This document shows, piece after piece, positions 52,213 through 60,566 of a DNA stretch of 64,000 bases (position 1 is its first letter; every line of letters begins with the position of its first letter). Under the pieces are notes generated by a model. It saw only the letters and a list, made by a program, of their open reading frames with translations. It was not told the DNA's origin and searched no databases. The translations under genes and the position numbers were made by a program. Source of the DNA: Stutzerimonas stutzeri. Lineage in GTDB: Bacteria > Pseudomonadota > Gammaproteobacteria > Pseudomonadales > Pseudomonadaceae. The stretch lies in NCBI RefSeq assembly GCF_009789555.1, contig NZ_CP046903.1, forward strand, positions 1 to 64,000, written 5' to 3'.

Positions 52213-52589
52213 TTTTTCACTGTGAAACACTGCCCGTTATTATCGACTGAGCCCTCAGCTTGAGTGGCATATCGCCACCCCCCAACATTCAACCGCCCTG
52301 CCCTGCCCTGCCCCGCCCTGATCTGCTGCTGCCGTTGTTTCACAGTGAAACATGGCAGGCTGAGCGCAGCATGCCCGCGCCTTTGAGCGCCCACTATGTG
52401 ATGCTGATTATGATGGGTCACCCAGATCTCACTCCAATCACATAGAGAGCGAGTGAGGCGACTCTATCGTCTGCGTGTTTCACCGTGAAACATGTTGATG
52501 CGCCCCTCCCCTACGCCGCGATAAACAAATAGGAATGGGCTGGTGTGAAGTCAGGAGATGAAGCCTTATCAATGTTTCACTGTGAAACA
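52213..52589. repeat. parS: parS centromere: four TGTTTCAC-N-GTGAAACA sites
   Basis: Sites at 52213-52229 (one change, TTTTTCAC), 52336-52352, 52476-52492 and 52573-52589, spaced 123, 140 and 97 bp, directly downstream of parB. Each has the half-sites of the common parS TGTTTCACGTGAAACA but with one extra base between halves (T, A, C, T). A CCCTG-type repeat at 52299-52320 lies among them. Confidence 0.9.
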
Positions 52590-52858
52590 TCAGCATCTGC
52601 TGGAATTCTGATGCTGCCAAATTGGATGCCGTCTGGCATAACGCCCCAAGCGTGGACGGCCAATTGCCGTATTGGCAGCGCTTTGAGCATGCGCACTCAT
52701 AGTAAAGGACTTCGAGCGCCGCCGTTGCCATAGTGGCCTGCATTCGACGACGCCCGACGCGAACTATTTTTTAAAGCGACAACAAAGCTGCAGGATTCCA
52801 GCGCACATAGCTGAAAAAAAACTCCAACATGTCCTCACTCACCACAAAGAGGACAGTC

Positions 52859-53347
52859 ATGGAAAGCGCGCTGAAATTCGATGAAGAAGCCTTCGCACCT
52901 AAGGAACGTTGCAGCGACCTAAGCCTGCCGCTGGGATTGCGGGTAGGGCAGAGCACAATGAAATCAGTCTTGGAAGATTTCATAGTCACGAGCGAACAAG
53001 GGTTCAGCTTCACGAATGGGCCAGTAGTAGAGGTCATATCGGCGAATGATCTGTACCCAGAGGTGCAGCACATTCTGCTGGCCTTCGACGAAACAAGCAT
53101 CCTGGATGCGGCCTGGCTGACGCTGGATGCTTCACAGTACGAACAAATGAAAACGAACCTTTCGCAGGCCCTAGAGGTGATCAATACCAACGACCCTATA
53201 AGAGGCAGCAGGAGCGTGCTCTTCAAGCTCGAAGATGGGCAGCTGGAGCTTCATGCGCCGCTGTTCAGCCAAGAAATGACCCTTGGCTACAGCACCAGAA
53301 AGTTTCATTTAGCAAAAATGTCTAGAACGACGCTTATATATGAATAA
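52859..53347 (+). CDS. Hypothetical protein
   Basis: 162 residues starting MESALKFDEEAFAPKERCSD; mixed fold, ends FHLAKMSRTTLIYE. The start is preceded by AGAGGACA; an upstream in-frame ATG at 52829 has none. Sits just beyond the centromere. Unknown. Confidence 0.65.
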   Translation: MESALKFDEEAFAPKERCSDLSLPLGLRVGQSTMKSVLEDFIVTSEQGFSFTNGPVVEVISANDLYPEVQHILLAFDETSILDAAWLTLDASQYEQMKTNLSQALEVINTNDPIRGSRSVLFKLEDGQLELHAPLFSQEMTLGYSTRKFHLAKMSRTTLIYE

Positions 53348-53451
53348 ATGAGTGAGGTGATCGGAACGAACGGCGTACTAAAATATCAATATGATGTGCC
53401 TATGTTTCTTGCATGATGGCACAATGCCAGCCGAGCATTTCGGAGGCGAAC

Positions 53452-53724
53452 ATGGAACAGCCAACCAAAACCAGCACACCAGTTTCTCATCGGGCAATCT
53501 CTCGATTCGATAGCATGCGCTTGACGGAAACCCTAACCCGTAATGACCTTATTGACGAATCCACTGCTGAGCTGTACGCAGCCGTGATGGAGCACTGGAG
53601 AAAATGCACACCCTGCGCGAAACGAGAACTCCTAGAATCCAGCTGCCGTCCCATCAGGGATAATGCCAAATTAATGCAAAAGATTTTTGATATTACCCAA
53701 TCTGACATGATACGCCTGGTCTGA
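53452..53724 (+). CDS. Hypothetical protein
   Basis: 90 residues starting MEQPTKTSTPVSHRAISRFD; helical. CTPCAKRELLESSCRPI holds three Cys. Strong GGAGG upstream. Unknown. Confidence 0.65.
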   Translation: MEQPTKTSTPVSHRAISRFDSMRLTETLTRNDLIDESTAELYAAVMEHWRKCTPCAKRELLESSCRPIRDNAKLMQKIFDITQSDMIRLV

Positions 53725-53822
53725 AAGCACCCGCGCAACAGGTGGCCTTTCAAAGCTGAGTGTCACATCAGCCAGCGTGCCGCAACTGTTGATATTGCTG
53801 ACTGAGCAAGAGGTTAGCCACA

Positions 53823-54023
53823 ATGAAGAAAAAGTCAGAGCCTAGCGTCGTGCATTCTTTCCCTTATTGGGTCGAACCGCCCGCGCCGGGACAAGATCTC
53901 CGAAGCATCGACTGGTGCGTAATGGAGGTCCTGTCTGATAAAACGCTGAGGATCGTCGAAACAAACCCCGATCCTAAGGAACTTGAGGCACTGATCACTG
54001 CCCTTGAGAAAGAGAGGGTTTGA
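53823..54023 (+). CDS. Small hypothetical protein
   Basis: 66 residues (MKKKSEPSVVHSFPYWVEPP ...), ends in helix LEALITALEKERV. Unknown. Terminated at 54063. Confidence 0.6.
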   Translation: MKKKSEPSVVHSFPYWVEPPAPGQDLRSIDWCVMEVLSDKTLRIVETNPDPKELEALITALEKERV

Positions 54024-54062
54024 CGGGTAGATACAAACAACGAAGCACAATGAAGACCAATC

Positions 54063-54088
54063 AAAGGCCGCTCGACGCGGCCTTTTTT
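54063..54088. terminator. Terminator
   Basis: Stem AAAGGCCGC / GCGGCCTTT with loop TCGAC and a T-run. Confidence 0.9.
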
Positions 54089-54097
54089 GTTGGCAGG

Positions 54098-54122
54098 AAA
54101 CCTACCAGAATCTGGTAGGTTT
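54098..54122. promoter_or_regulatory. 25-bp perfect palindrome, probable operator of the ParB-like gene
   Basis: AAACCTACCAGA - A - TCTGGTAGGTTT: 12-bp arms around one base, 62 bp before the ParB-like gene. It is too compact for a terminator after the one just upstream; it fits a dimeric DNA-binding protein site. Confidence 0.6.
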
Positions 54123-54184
54123 AAAGCACCGGATCATGTTGATGACTGATAACGTAAGTCCATCAACTAGCCAGGCTCCGCATC

Positions 54185-55078
54185 ATGGTCACACAGTACG
54201 AAATTCATCCTTACGCCAAGCTGTTCCCGATGATGCAAGAAGATGAATACGTCACATTCCGCTCAGATATCAGCACCAATGGCTTGCGACATCCTATCGT
54301 TCTTTTCCAGGGCAAGATTCTTGACGGTCGTAATCGTTATAGGAGCTGCTGTGATCTCGATATTGAGCCAGCGACGGAGGAGTACACAGGCGACGACGCG
54401 TTAGGCTTCGTGCTGTCGTTAAACCTCTATCGTCGGCAACTGAGCGTTGCGCAGCGAGCATTGATCGCAGCAGAGGTTTCCTCCTTGAAGTCCGCAGATG
54501 AAGAGGCGAGCATTACGATTGAGGACGCAGCAACCATTATGGGCGTTAGCCCCAGATCCATATCTTCAGCTTGCAAGGTCGTTCGCCAGGGTGTGCCCGA
54601 GCTGCTAGACGCTGTGAAGTCTGGCGAAATCAGTATTTCAGCTGCAGAAAGAATCAGTGGACTGGAAGACCAGGAACAAAAAACACTTTGCAACGATGGA
54701 CCCAAAGCCATATGCAAAGCTGCGAAGCAAATGCGAGAGAAGAGCAGGCCGGCCCCCAAGGCTGCAAGTAAACCCATAACTGCACCATCGCTAATTGATG
54801 CAGCTGAATCCAATCCTGCATCCCTCGATGCATCTACTTTTGATACAAACTCCGCATCAGACGATTTGCTTCAGCCAACGATGAAGTCTCCGTCCAGCAC
54901 CGAGTTGCTATTTGCACTAGCGAAGGAAGCTATGGAGCAGGGCTATGAGGCCGAGACACTGGTGGGACAGATTCTGGATGAGGTAGAACAGGGATTGGAT
55001 ATGCAATTACTACTGTTTACCTCCGAGGCCATGAGTCTTCTATACCCCCGCCTTAAAGCTATGTCGTTCAGGCGTTAA
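54185..55078 (+). CDS. ParB/RepB-like DNA-binding protein (second copy)
   Basis: 297 residues with a ParB-type nuclease/CTPase domain at the N-terminus (ISTNGLRHPIVLFQGKILDG, then RNRYRSCCDLDI) and an HTH at about 110-130 (IEDAATIMGVSPRSISSACK). Unlike parB it has no ParA partner next to it. May regulate its own promoter through the adjacent palindrome or act in replication or transfer. Confidence 0.8.
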   Translation: MVTQYEIHPYAKLFPMMQEDEYVTFRSDISTNGLRHPIVLFQGKILDGRNRYRSCCDLDIEPATEEYTGDDALGFVLSLNLYRRQLSVAQRALIAAEVSSLKSADEEASITIEDAATIMGVSPRSISSACKVVRQGVPELLDAVKSGEISISAAERISGLEDQEQKTLCNDGPKAICKAAKQMREKSRPAPKAASKPITAPSLIDAAESNPASLDASTFDTNSASDDLLQPTMKSPSSTELLFALAKEAMEQGYEAETLVGQILDEVEQGLDMQLLLFTSEAMSLLYPRLKAMSFRR

Positions 55079-55084
55079 ACCTCG

Positions 55085-55113
55085 CTTGGGTTGTTGCTGG
55101 TCCGTGGTTAGAT
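55085..55113 (+). promoter_or_regulatory. CTTGGGTT-type promoter (plus strand) upstream of the small ORF and mvaT
   Basis: CTTGGGTT, 15 bp, then TTAGAT (TAGATG one base later). The only one of 21 without A in the second -10 position. Confidence 0.5.
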
Positions 55114-55186
55114 GAAGCTGTACAGATAGAACGAACCGACCACACCAGTTGACTCCAAAGAGGGCGAGTAACACTCGTGAACACAA

Positions 55187-55303
55187 ATGAACACATTTCA
55201 GCTCATACGCGGTAAATTTTGGTATGCAGGCATATTTGCTTTCGGTACGCTTGCAACCTACGGATGCCTTACTCTTGTCGGGTTTGGCTCACACGCGATC
55301 TAA
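55187..55303 (+). CDS. Possible 38-residue membrane peptide
   Basis: MNTFQLIRGKFWYAGIFAFG and on to GFGSHAI: a short basic start, then one hydrophobic helix. No good ribosome site. Lies between the promoter at 55085 and mvaT. Confidence 0.4.
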   Translation: MNTFQLIRGKFWYAGIFAFGTLATYGCLTLVGFGSHAI

Positions 55304-55336
55304 TTGCGCATTCCCAACATAAGGAAAGGATCGAAA

Positions 55337-55696
55337 ATGTCTCTCATCACTGAATACCGCCAGACCGAGGAAGCTATCAAAGAGCTTCAGGCCCGATTGG
55401 AAAGCATGAACAATGATGACCGCCTGAAAAAGGAAATGGAGTTCGAAGAAAAGCTGCGCGCTCTGATGGCTGATTACAACAAGTCCCTACGGGACATCAT
55501 CGCAATCCTGGACCCCGATTCCCGTCAGCGCCCAGCTGCTGCGGCGCCCAAGAAGCGTGGAGAGCGTAAGGTCAAGACCTACGTGAATCCCCACACCAAC
55601 GAATCAATCTCCACCAAAGGGGGCAACCACAAAACCCTGAAAGCCTGGAAAGCCGAACACGGCAGCGATGTGGTTGAAAGCTGGGTTACCGAATGA
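55337..55696 (+). CDS. mvaT: MvaT/Pmr-type H-NS-family nucleoid protein
   Basis: 119-residue MvaT family protein, a xenogeneic silencer found in Pseudomonas. N-terminal oligomerisation coiled coil (MSLITEYRQTEEAIKELQAR and FEEKLRALMADYNKSLRDII), linker, and C-terminal AT-rich DNA-binding part YVNPHTNESISTKGGNHKTL. Plasmid copies (Pmr of pCAR1 is the known case) join the host MvaT network to lower the cost of the plasmid. GGAAAGG precedes the ATG at 55337. Confidence 0.95.
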   Translation: MSLITEYRQTEEAIKELQARLESMNNDDRLKKEMEFEEKLRALMADYNKSLRDIIAILDPDSRQRPAAAAPKKRGERKVKTYVNPHTNESISTKGGNHKTLKAWKAEHGSDVVESWVTE

Positions 55697-55711
55697 CCGT
55701 TAAGGTTAAAC

Positions 55712-55741
55712 AAAAAAGTCAGCGCTAAGCTGGCTTTTTTG
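55712..55741. terminator. Terminator after mvaT
   Basis: A-run, stem AGTCAGC / GCTGGCT (one G-T pair) with loop GCTAA, T-run. Confidence 0.85.
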
Positions 55742-55772
55742 TTTCTATTCTTTTGCTGAGTTTCAGTAGATT

Positions 55773-56087
55773 TCAAATAACCTTATTGTGCTCGGCTACA
55801 AGCTCTTCCTCCTTGATCTCCCCGCTATCGAGCGCTACCTTTAGTGCTGCGTTAAGTTGTTTGGTCTTATGCATGTAGACCGCTGCCCCTCGACACATAG
55901 GGTTATCGCCACCGTCAGCAACGTCAGCGTGCTTGCGGCAGTTGGGGCGATAAAATAGGTCGCCTTTCATTTCAGACAGATGATGCCGGCGAATACTCAA
56001 TGCTTCAGCATCACGGTTACTTTTCAGAAACGGGCACTCATTGCATATCTCTTTTACAGAGCAAATGTGCTTTAAGATGTTTTCCAT
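55773..56087 (-). CDS. Small Cys-rich protein
   Basis: 104 residues with six Cys (KHICSVKEICNECPF, PNCRKHAD, PMCRGAA), likely a metal-binding fold. Unknown function. Has its own promoter in a divergent pair with the gene at 56197. Confidence 0.7.
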   Translation of the reverse strand: MENILKHICSVKEICNECPFLKSNRDAEALSIRRHHLSEMKGDLFYRPNCRKHADVADGGDNPMCRGAAVYMHKTKQLNAALKVALDSGEIKEEELVAEHNKVI

Positions 56088-56115
56088 ACAGGCTCTCCAG
56101 TCAATGCCTAGATCG

Positions 56116-56144
56116 ACTGTACGGCCAAGCTGCTATATCCCAAG
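56116..56144 (-). promoter_or_regulatory. CTTGGGTT-type promoter for the Cys-rich gene
   Basis: CTTGGGAT, 15 bp, then TACAGT. Confidence 0.7.
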
Positions 56145-56146
56145 CC

Positions 56147-56175
56147 ATTGGGTTTCTGGTCATCTAGGATAGATT
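56147..56175 (+). promoter_or_regulatory. CTTGGGTT-type promoter for the 56197 gene
   Basis: ATTGGGTT, 15 bp, then TAGATT. It is back to back with the minus-strand promoter; the -35-like motifs are only 2 bp apart. Confidence 0.7.
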
Positions 56176-56196
56176 TAAGAAAAACCGGAGGGTTCC

Positions 56197-56958
56197 ATGA
56201 ATAGCTCAGTCGCACTCAATCAGAATCCAACTCTTGCCCAGATCAATCACCAGCTAATGCGCTTCAGCTTGCCAGTGATCCCGCGCGAAAAGATCCAGGT
56301 GGTTCTTGATCATGCTGATCGCGGTAAGTTGATCGCCTCGCTCAACCAGCTCGATGACCCGAACGCATTGGAATATGTCAGATCATCGCTAACAGCCGCG
56401 CAAATACTGTCGGCCAATGAGGAAGATGATCAAGGTGGTATGGATGGCCAAACTAACGATGATGACCAGGGCCGTAGCCAACGTGACGAGAACAATCTGA
56501 TGAGTGATCGTGCGAAGTTCCACGTCTACGGTGGCAAAGCCGCGCTATGCTTTGAAGCCGATGTTACCCGTGGTGGGGTGCCAACCATTGCACTCGATGC
56601 TGCAAGTGCAACGGGACCGCGATCCTACAACTGGGGGCAGAAAACTCGCATTCAAATGACGCGCGCTGAGCTACCCGTGGTTGCGGCCGTACTGCTTGGC
56701 GCTCGCCAATCCTGCGAGTTCTCTTCTCACGGTGCCGATAAAACGAAAGGCTTCTCTATGGAGCGCCAGGGTACTAAGGTGTTCACGAAGGTCTTCGAGA
56801 AGGGCGGGGGTGTGAAAGCTGTACCGATTGAGGCTGCAGACGCCTTCTTTGTCACGAGCTTGTTTCTCTTGCAGATCCGTAAGATCTCTCCATGGTTGGA
56901 TGCCAGTTCAGCTATCGCACTGGTTCGCTCAACAATGCACATGCAGCAGGCTACCTGA
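56197..56958 (+). CDS. Hypothetical plasmid protein
   Basis: 253 residues. N-terminal helical part (REKIQVVLDHADRGKLIASL), acidic linker rich in Asp and Gln (about 78-100), and a C-terminal part containing FHVYGGKAALCFEADVTRGG. Unknown; similar plasmid proteins are annotated only as hypothetical. CGGAGGG before the ATG. Confidence 0.7.
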   Translation: MNSSVALNQNPTLAQINHQLMRFSLPVIPREKIQVVLDHADRGKLIASLNQLDDPNALEYVRSSLTAAQILSANEEDDQGGMDGQTNDDDQGRSQRDENNLMSDRAKFHVYGGKAALCFEADVTRGGVPTIALDAASATGPRSYNWGQKTRIQMTRAELPVVAAVLLGARQSCEFSSHGADKTKGFSMERQGTKVFTKVFEKGGGVKAVPIEAADAFFVTSLFLLQIRKISPWLDASSAIALVRSTMHMQQAT

Positions 56959-57145
56959 TGCATGGTGCAACGCCGACCTAGCTACTTTGGCACGCTGCTG
57001 CAGATGCAGCTGCTGCTCATTGCCTGGGGCAGAGAATTAAACCCGCCATTGCCCAGCTCCGGCCTACAACCACAGTCATCTACATGACGGCCACCATTGC
57101 TCAAATGGAGGCCTCCCATGAGATGCCTATCCCAGCGTGTTTGCA

Positions 57146-58336
57146 TTAAGCAGCCTCTTGCTGCTCTCTGGTACCCATCAAGAAATCGTTCCACTGCTGC
57201 ATAAGCAGCCGGCGTTTATCGATCAACTCCGCGCGGTTGTACGCTGCTTCTACCCTGTCACTCAGACCGTGCGCCAAAGCCATTTCGCAGACCTCTCGCG
57301 GGAAATCGGTAGCGTCTGCCGCCCACGTCCTGAAGGTCGAGCGGAACCCATGCGGGACGCAATCACCGGCCTTGATCTTCTTCAGCACGCGGCCCAATGC
57401 ATTCCCCGCCAAAGGGCCTGAGCCCCGACCCTTCTTAAAAACCCAGACAGGATCGAGCCCTTTCACACTGTCGAGAACTTCGATCATTGCCTCGGTGAGC
57501 GGTACCCGATGTGTTACCCCAGACTTCATGCGCTCTGCAGGGATCGTCCAGATGCGCTCTGCAAAATCGAACTCATGCCATTGGGCATTACGGACCTCAC
57601 CGCTTCGGCAGGCAGTGAGAATCACCATCTCCATTGCGCGGGCAGCACTCCCATCCAGGGTGATGAGATCGCTGTATAGCCCGTGGATCTTCTGCCAAGG
57701 GTAGGCGGGGAAGGGCCGCTTACTCTTTGATTGCCTGGCCAGCAGCTTGTCGAGGTGGCCACGCCAGCGGGCCGGATTCTCGCCCTCACGCAGCCCCTTG
57801 GCTTTGGCAGCATCCAGAATCAGCTCGATGCGATTGCGGACCAGCTTTGCGGTAGCTGGAATCTGCAGCCAGATGGGTTCGAGAACAGCCAGGACGTTAT
57901 CGGTGTGTACATCGCGTGGGTGCAGCATGCCGATAACATTGAATACGTGATTCTCCAGGCTCGATTCCCAATCCTGAGCATACGCCGGGCTCCAAGAGGC
58001 AGAGTGAGTCCTGACGTACTGCTTGGCTTCAGACTTGAACGTCTTTCCCGCCTTTTTGCTGGCAGCCGATTTCTGGCGAATGGCGTAGCGCTGGTCCAGC
58101 GGATTTTTCCCCTGCGAGATCGTCACTCGCTCAGCGTCGGCGGCAAGCCGGGCATCACGCAGAGAGAGGGCAGGGTAGGTACCCAACGAGATGTCGTGCC
58201 GATCCCCGTGGAATGAATATCGGAACACCCAGCTTTTCCGCCCTGTCTCCGCGATACGCAGTATCAAGCCCCGCCCATCCTGATAGGCGCCGGGTGTGGT
58301 CGTGTCCTTCACAAACTTCGGGGTCAGTTTGCTCAT
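57146..58336 (-). CDS. P4-type tyrosine integrase
   Basis: 396-residue phage P4-like integrase. N-terminal DUF4102 arm-binding domain (YQDGRGLILRIAETGRKSWVFRY split across 18-40), catalytic Arg in TACRSGEVRNAQW, HGFRSTFRTWA, then the Tyr in VEAAYNRAEL. Such integrases insert islands, usually into tRNA genes; no tRNA is seen here, so it may be a captured remnant or serve integration of the plasmid. Overlaps the next gene upstream by four bases. Confidence 0.9.
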   Translation of the reverse strand: MSKLTPKFVKDTTTPGAYQDGRGLILRIAETGRKSWVFRYSFHGDRHDISLGTYPALSLRDARLAADAERVTISQGKNPLDQRYAIRQKSAASKKAGKTFKSEAKQYVRTHSASWSPAYAQDWESSLENHVFNVIGMLHPRDVHTDNVLAVLEPIWLQIPATAKLVRNRIELILDAAKAKGLREGENPARWRGHLDKLLARQSKSKRPFPAYPWQKIHGLYSDLITLDGSAARAMEMVILTACRSGEVRNAQWHEFDFAERIWTIPAERMKSGVTHRVPLTEAMIEVLDSVKGLDPVWVFKKGRGSGPLAGNALGRVLKKIKAGDCVPHGFRSTFRTWAADATDFPREVCEMALAHGLSDRVEAAYNRAELIDKRRLLMQQWNDFLMGTREQQEAA

Positions 58337-58701
58337 GGTTCGATTCCAAGGAAGGTTTCAAGTTGCGGCTTGGCCGGGTGGCTGAAGCCTGCCTGCCAGC
58401 CGGCGAGCGTGTCGGAAGATCCGTGCGCACCAACCGGGCAGCCCAGCCAGGCGCGGACAAAACCTGCACGGCGGTTGCCTGTGAACCCCTCGGACTCAGC
58501 AAACGCACCGATGGCTTCGATGACCAGGTGAGCGACTGCATCCTTTATGAACAACGGACGCTGCGATGCGCTGAGGTATATCGCGCGCACCTCCATCTCC
58601 GCGCGCACCTGGGTGAAGTCCTGATCCAAGGCCATGCTGATGGCTGCTGCGCATATGCCGTCCTCGATCACTGCACTGACGGTTGCAACTACTGATTCCA
58701 T
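58333..58701 (-). CDS. Hypothetical protein coupled to the integrase
   Basis: 122 residues starting MESVVATVSAVIEDGICAAA; helical, ending HPAKPQLETFLGIEP. AAAGGATC precedes the ATG. The four-base overlap means it is co-translated with the integrase, so it may be a recombination partner. Unknown family. Confidence 0.65.
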   Translation of the reverse strand: MESVVATVSAVIEDGICAAAISMALDQDFTQVRAEMEVRAIYLSASQRPLFIKDAVAHLVIEAIGAFAESEGFTGNRRAGFVRAWLGCPVGAHGSSDTLAGWQAGFSHPAKPQLETFLGIEP

Positions 58702-58768
58702 GCTGATCCTTTTATGCAAAATTCAAATCTCGGCACCGCAGGGCCAGCAGCAGGGTCAGATTTCACGC

Positions 58769-58799
58769 TTTGTACGCAGATAGAGTATCTGCGTACAAA
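58769..58799. promoter_or_regulatory. 31-bp palindrome upstream of the integrase unit
   Basis: TTTGTACGCAGATA - GAG - TATCTGCGTACAAA: perfect 14-bp arms, 3-bp centre, 68 bp before the start of the integrase unit and in the gap to the convergently placed phosphatase end. Candidate operator or recombination core. Confidence 0.65.
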
Positions 58800-58870
58800 C
58801 GACCTGTAGAGCGCATATTTACAGCCCATTGCCCGTTCCGGCTCAATCTGTCCCACAGCCTCTCCCACAT

Positions 58871-59605
58871 TTACACCTGATAGACGTGCCGGGCGCCGTT
58901 CGGCATCAGCTCGATCATGGTCAACCGGCCGCCCTCAAAGCAGGCGCCAGTGTCCAGGTAACAGACGTTGCCAATGGTTTTGACCTGATCGACCCGCGTG
59001 TGGCCAACGAACACCGCTTCAACACCGCGCACCAGGGAAGCGTCAAGTTGCTGGTAGCGCTTTCGGCTCCAGATAGCCTTGGAGGCGAAGTGGGCGCGCA
59101 CATTATTCCCCCACTCACCACGAAGTATTTCCTCAAAGTGGGTCCAGTCGTGATGAGGGCATTCGGCATGAACTAATCCGTATTTCTTTCCGCACGGCCC
59201 AATAAACGAAAGTGCAACTGGAAGCTTATTTAAAAGCCTTGCGACCATACTTCGCTCAAGTACGTTTAATTCATAAAACCAGTCGCCACCATTATTGATA
59301 TGCCCCGGCGCATCACCTTCTAAACCTGCGTCAATACACCACTGATCATGATTCCCGCGCACAGCGATGAAGCCTTGCTGGCGAGTCATCAATGCCATTC
59401 GGAGTGAGAGAGGGCCACGATCAACCAGATCGCCAGCAGAAAAAATCCTGTCAGAATCCCAGTCAAACCGCGCCATGCAGAGCAGTTCATTGAGCTTTTC
59501 AGCCTCTCCGTGAAGGTCACCAACCACGAAATCGCGACCAGCATGATTGGCACCGAACTGATGATAGAGCCCATTACCGGAGACAACTGGCGTCCGACCG
59601 ACCAT
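58871..59605 (-). CDS. PPP-family (PrpA-like) serine/threonine phosphatase
   Basis: 244 residues. All PPP motifs are present: FVVGDLHGEAEKL, SAGDLVDRGPLSL, VRGNHDQW, GLVHAECPHH and FVGHTRVDQV. Resembles PrpA/PrpB and phage lambda phosphatase, which remove phosphate from proteins. Promoter at 59635-59663 fixes the start near 59605, because the only longer frame would begin inside that promoter. Confidence 0.9.
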   Translation of the reverse strand: MVGRTPVVSGNGLYHQFGANHAGRDFVVGDLHGEAEKLNELLCMARFDWDSDRIFSAGDLVDRGPLSLRMALMTRQQGFIAVRGNHDQWCIDAGLEGDAPGHINNGGDWFYELNVLERSMVARLLNKLPVALSFIGPCGKKYGLVHAECPHHDWTHFEEILRGEWGNNVRAHFASKAIWSRKRYQQLDASLVRGVEAVFVGHTRVDQVKTIGNVCYLDTGACFEGGRLTMIELMPNGARHVYQV

Positions 59606-59634
59606 TGTTTTTCCCACTGAACATTTATCTATAG

Positions 59635-59663
59635 ACTCTATCCCAGGTCCGCCATAACCCAAG
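59635..59663 (-). promoter_or_regulatory. CTTGGGTT-type promoter for the phosphatase
   Basis: CTTGGGTT, 15 bp, then TAGAGT. Confidence 0.75.
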
Positions 59664-59670
59664 CCCCCCC

Positions 59671-59704
59671 AAAAAAAAGACCTGCAGAGGGCAGGTCTTG
59701 TTTT
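59671..59704. terminator. Bidirectional terminator
   Basis: A8, stem AAGACCTGC / GCAGGTCTT, then GTTTT; it ends the gene at 59726-60094 and lies just before the phosphatase promoter. Confidence 0.85.
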
Positions 59705-59725
59705 GTAACTCTTTCTTCATGCGTC

Positions 59726-60094
59726 CTACAACATGACGTTGTTGTGCTCGTAGTAGAACGAAAGAATCCACTTGGCGTACTTTTCTGCGTCATTAGCACA
59801 GGAGTCCAATGTTTCAAGTGCACTCTTTAGAACATTCACGCACGGGGTCAATGCAAATTGCTCAACAAGATTGGCAATGCGCGCACGAATCTGACGAATA
59901 ATCATCAGCGCACTTTCTACACGCGGAACGTCTTGTGCAGTGAGCACTTCTGAAAGATTGTAGAATCTCCACAATAAAGCTCTTTGCTCTTGGGCAAGGT
60001 CCATCCAACCCCGGAGCGCCGCGTGCATTTTTACTTGGTCATTACCATCGAAGCGCAACAGCGTGTCAAAATTAATCTCTTCACTCACCAGCAT
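59726..60094 (-). CDS. Helical hypothetical protein
   Basis: 122 residues starting MLVSEEINFDTLLRFDGNDQ; almost wholly helical, ends WILSFYYEHNNVML. More AT-rich than its surroundings. GAGGTGGGT before the start. Unknown. Confidence 0.65.
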   Translation of the reverse strand: MLVSEEINFDTLLRFDGNDQVKMHAALRGWMDLAQEQRALLWRFYNLSEVLTAQDVPRVESALMIIRQIRARIANLVEQFALTPCVNVLKSALETLDSCANDAEKYAKWILSFYYEHNNVML

Positions 60095-60164
60095 ACCCAC
60101 CTCATATCAATTCAAACTCTAACGCCAACAATATAACAATAATCGAATTAGTCAAACCTTTATT

Positions 60165-60566
60165 TTACCGATTATAGTGAGCAGCTGCAGACTCCATTCG
60201 CGCCTGTGCCACAGCGCTTAACTTCGCAGTGGGCTGAGCAATCAGTCGTTCTAGCCCGATTTCTTCGCCGGTATCTTCACACCATCCATACTCATCATCT
60301 TTGATTGCCTGGATAGCTCGTGTAATTTCGGCACTCTGCGCATTCAAACGCTCCAAGGTGCGATAAAGCGTGTTTCGTTCTTCTTCGATAAGGCCTTGAT
60401 CTAACGCGTCCGCTGCAATGCCAAGGCCTGCCAATGCTTCTTTGGCAGCACGCGCTGAATCAGCCACTTCTCCAAGGCGAGCCCGCAGCACGCCCTCGAA
60501 GAATTCTTTCTGTGCTGGGTTCATATAGTCGCCACCCGGAACGCGATTGATAGTGAAGCTGCTCAT
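60165..60566 (-). CDS. DksA/TraR-like protein lacking the zinc finger
   Basis: 133 residues. Long coiled coil at about 25-90 with an acidic tip region, and the C-terminal DksA block YGWCEDTGEEIGLERLIAQP. Only the first of the four zinc ligands (Cys) is kept; the others are Thr, Ser and Ala. This matches the zinc-independent DksA2 of Pseudomonas and would bind the RNA polymerase secondary channel. AAGGAA precedes the ATG. Confidence 0.88.
   Translation of the reverse strand: MSSFTINRVPGGDYMNPAQKEFFEGVLRARLGEVADSARAAKEALAGLGIAADALDQGLIEEERNTLYRTLERLNAQSAEITRAIQAIKDDEYGWCEDTGEEIGLERLIAQPTAKLSAVAQARMESAAAHYNR

Noticed and set aside
52299..52320. CCCTG tandem repeat as separate iteron set
   Set aside because: Very short, imperfect and inside the parS cluster; more likely spacer sequence.
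57146..58336. Integration of an island into a tRNA gene here
   Set aside because: No tRNA sequence was seen on either side of the integrase, so an att boundary cannot be claimed.
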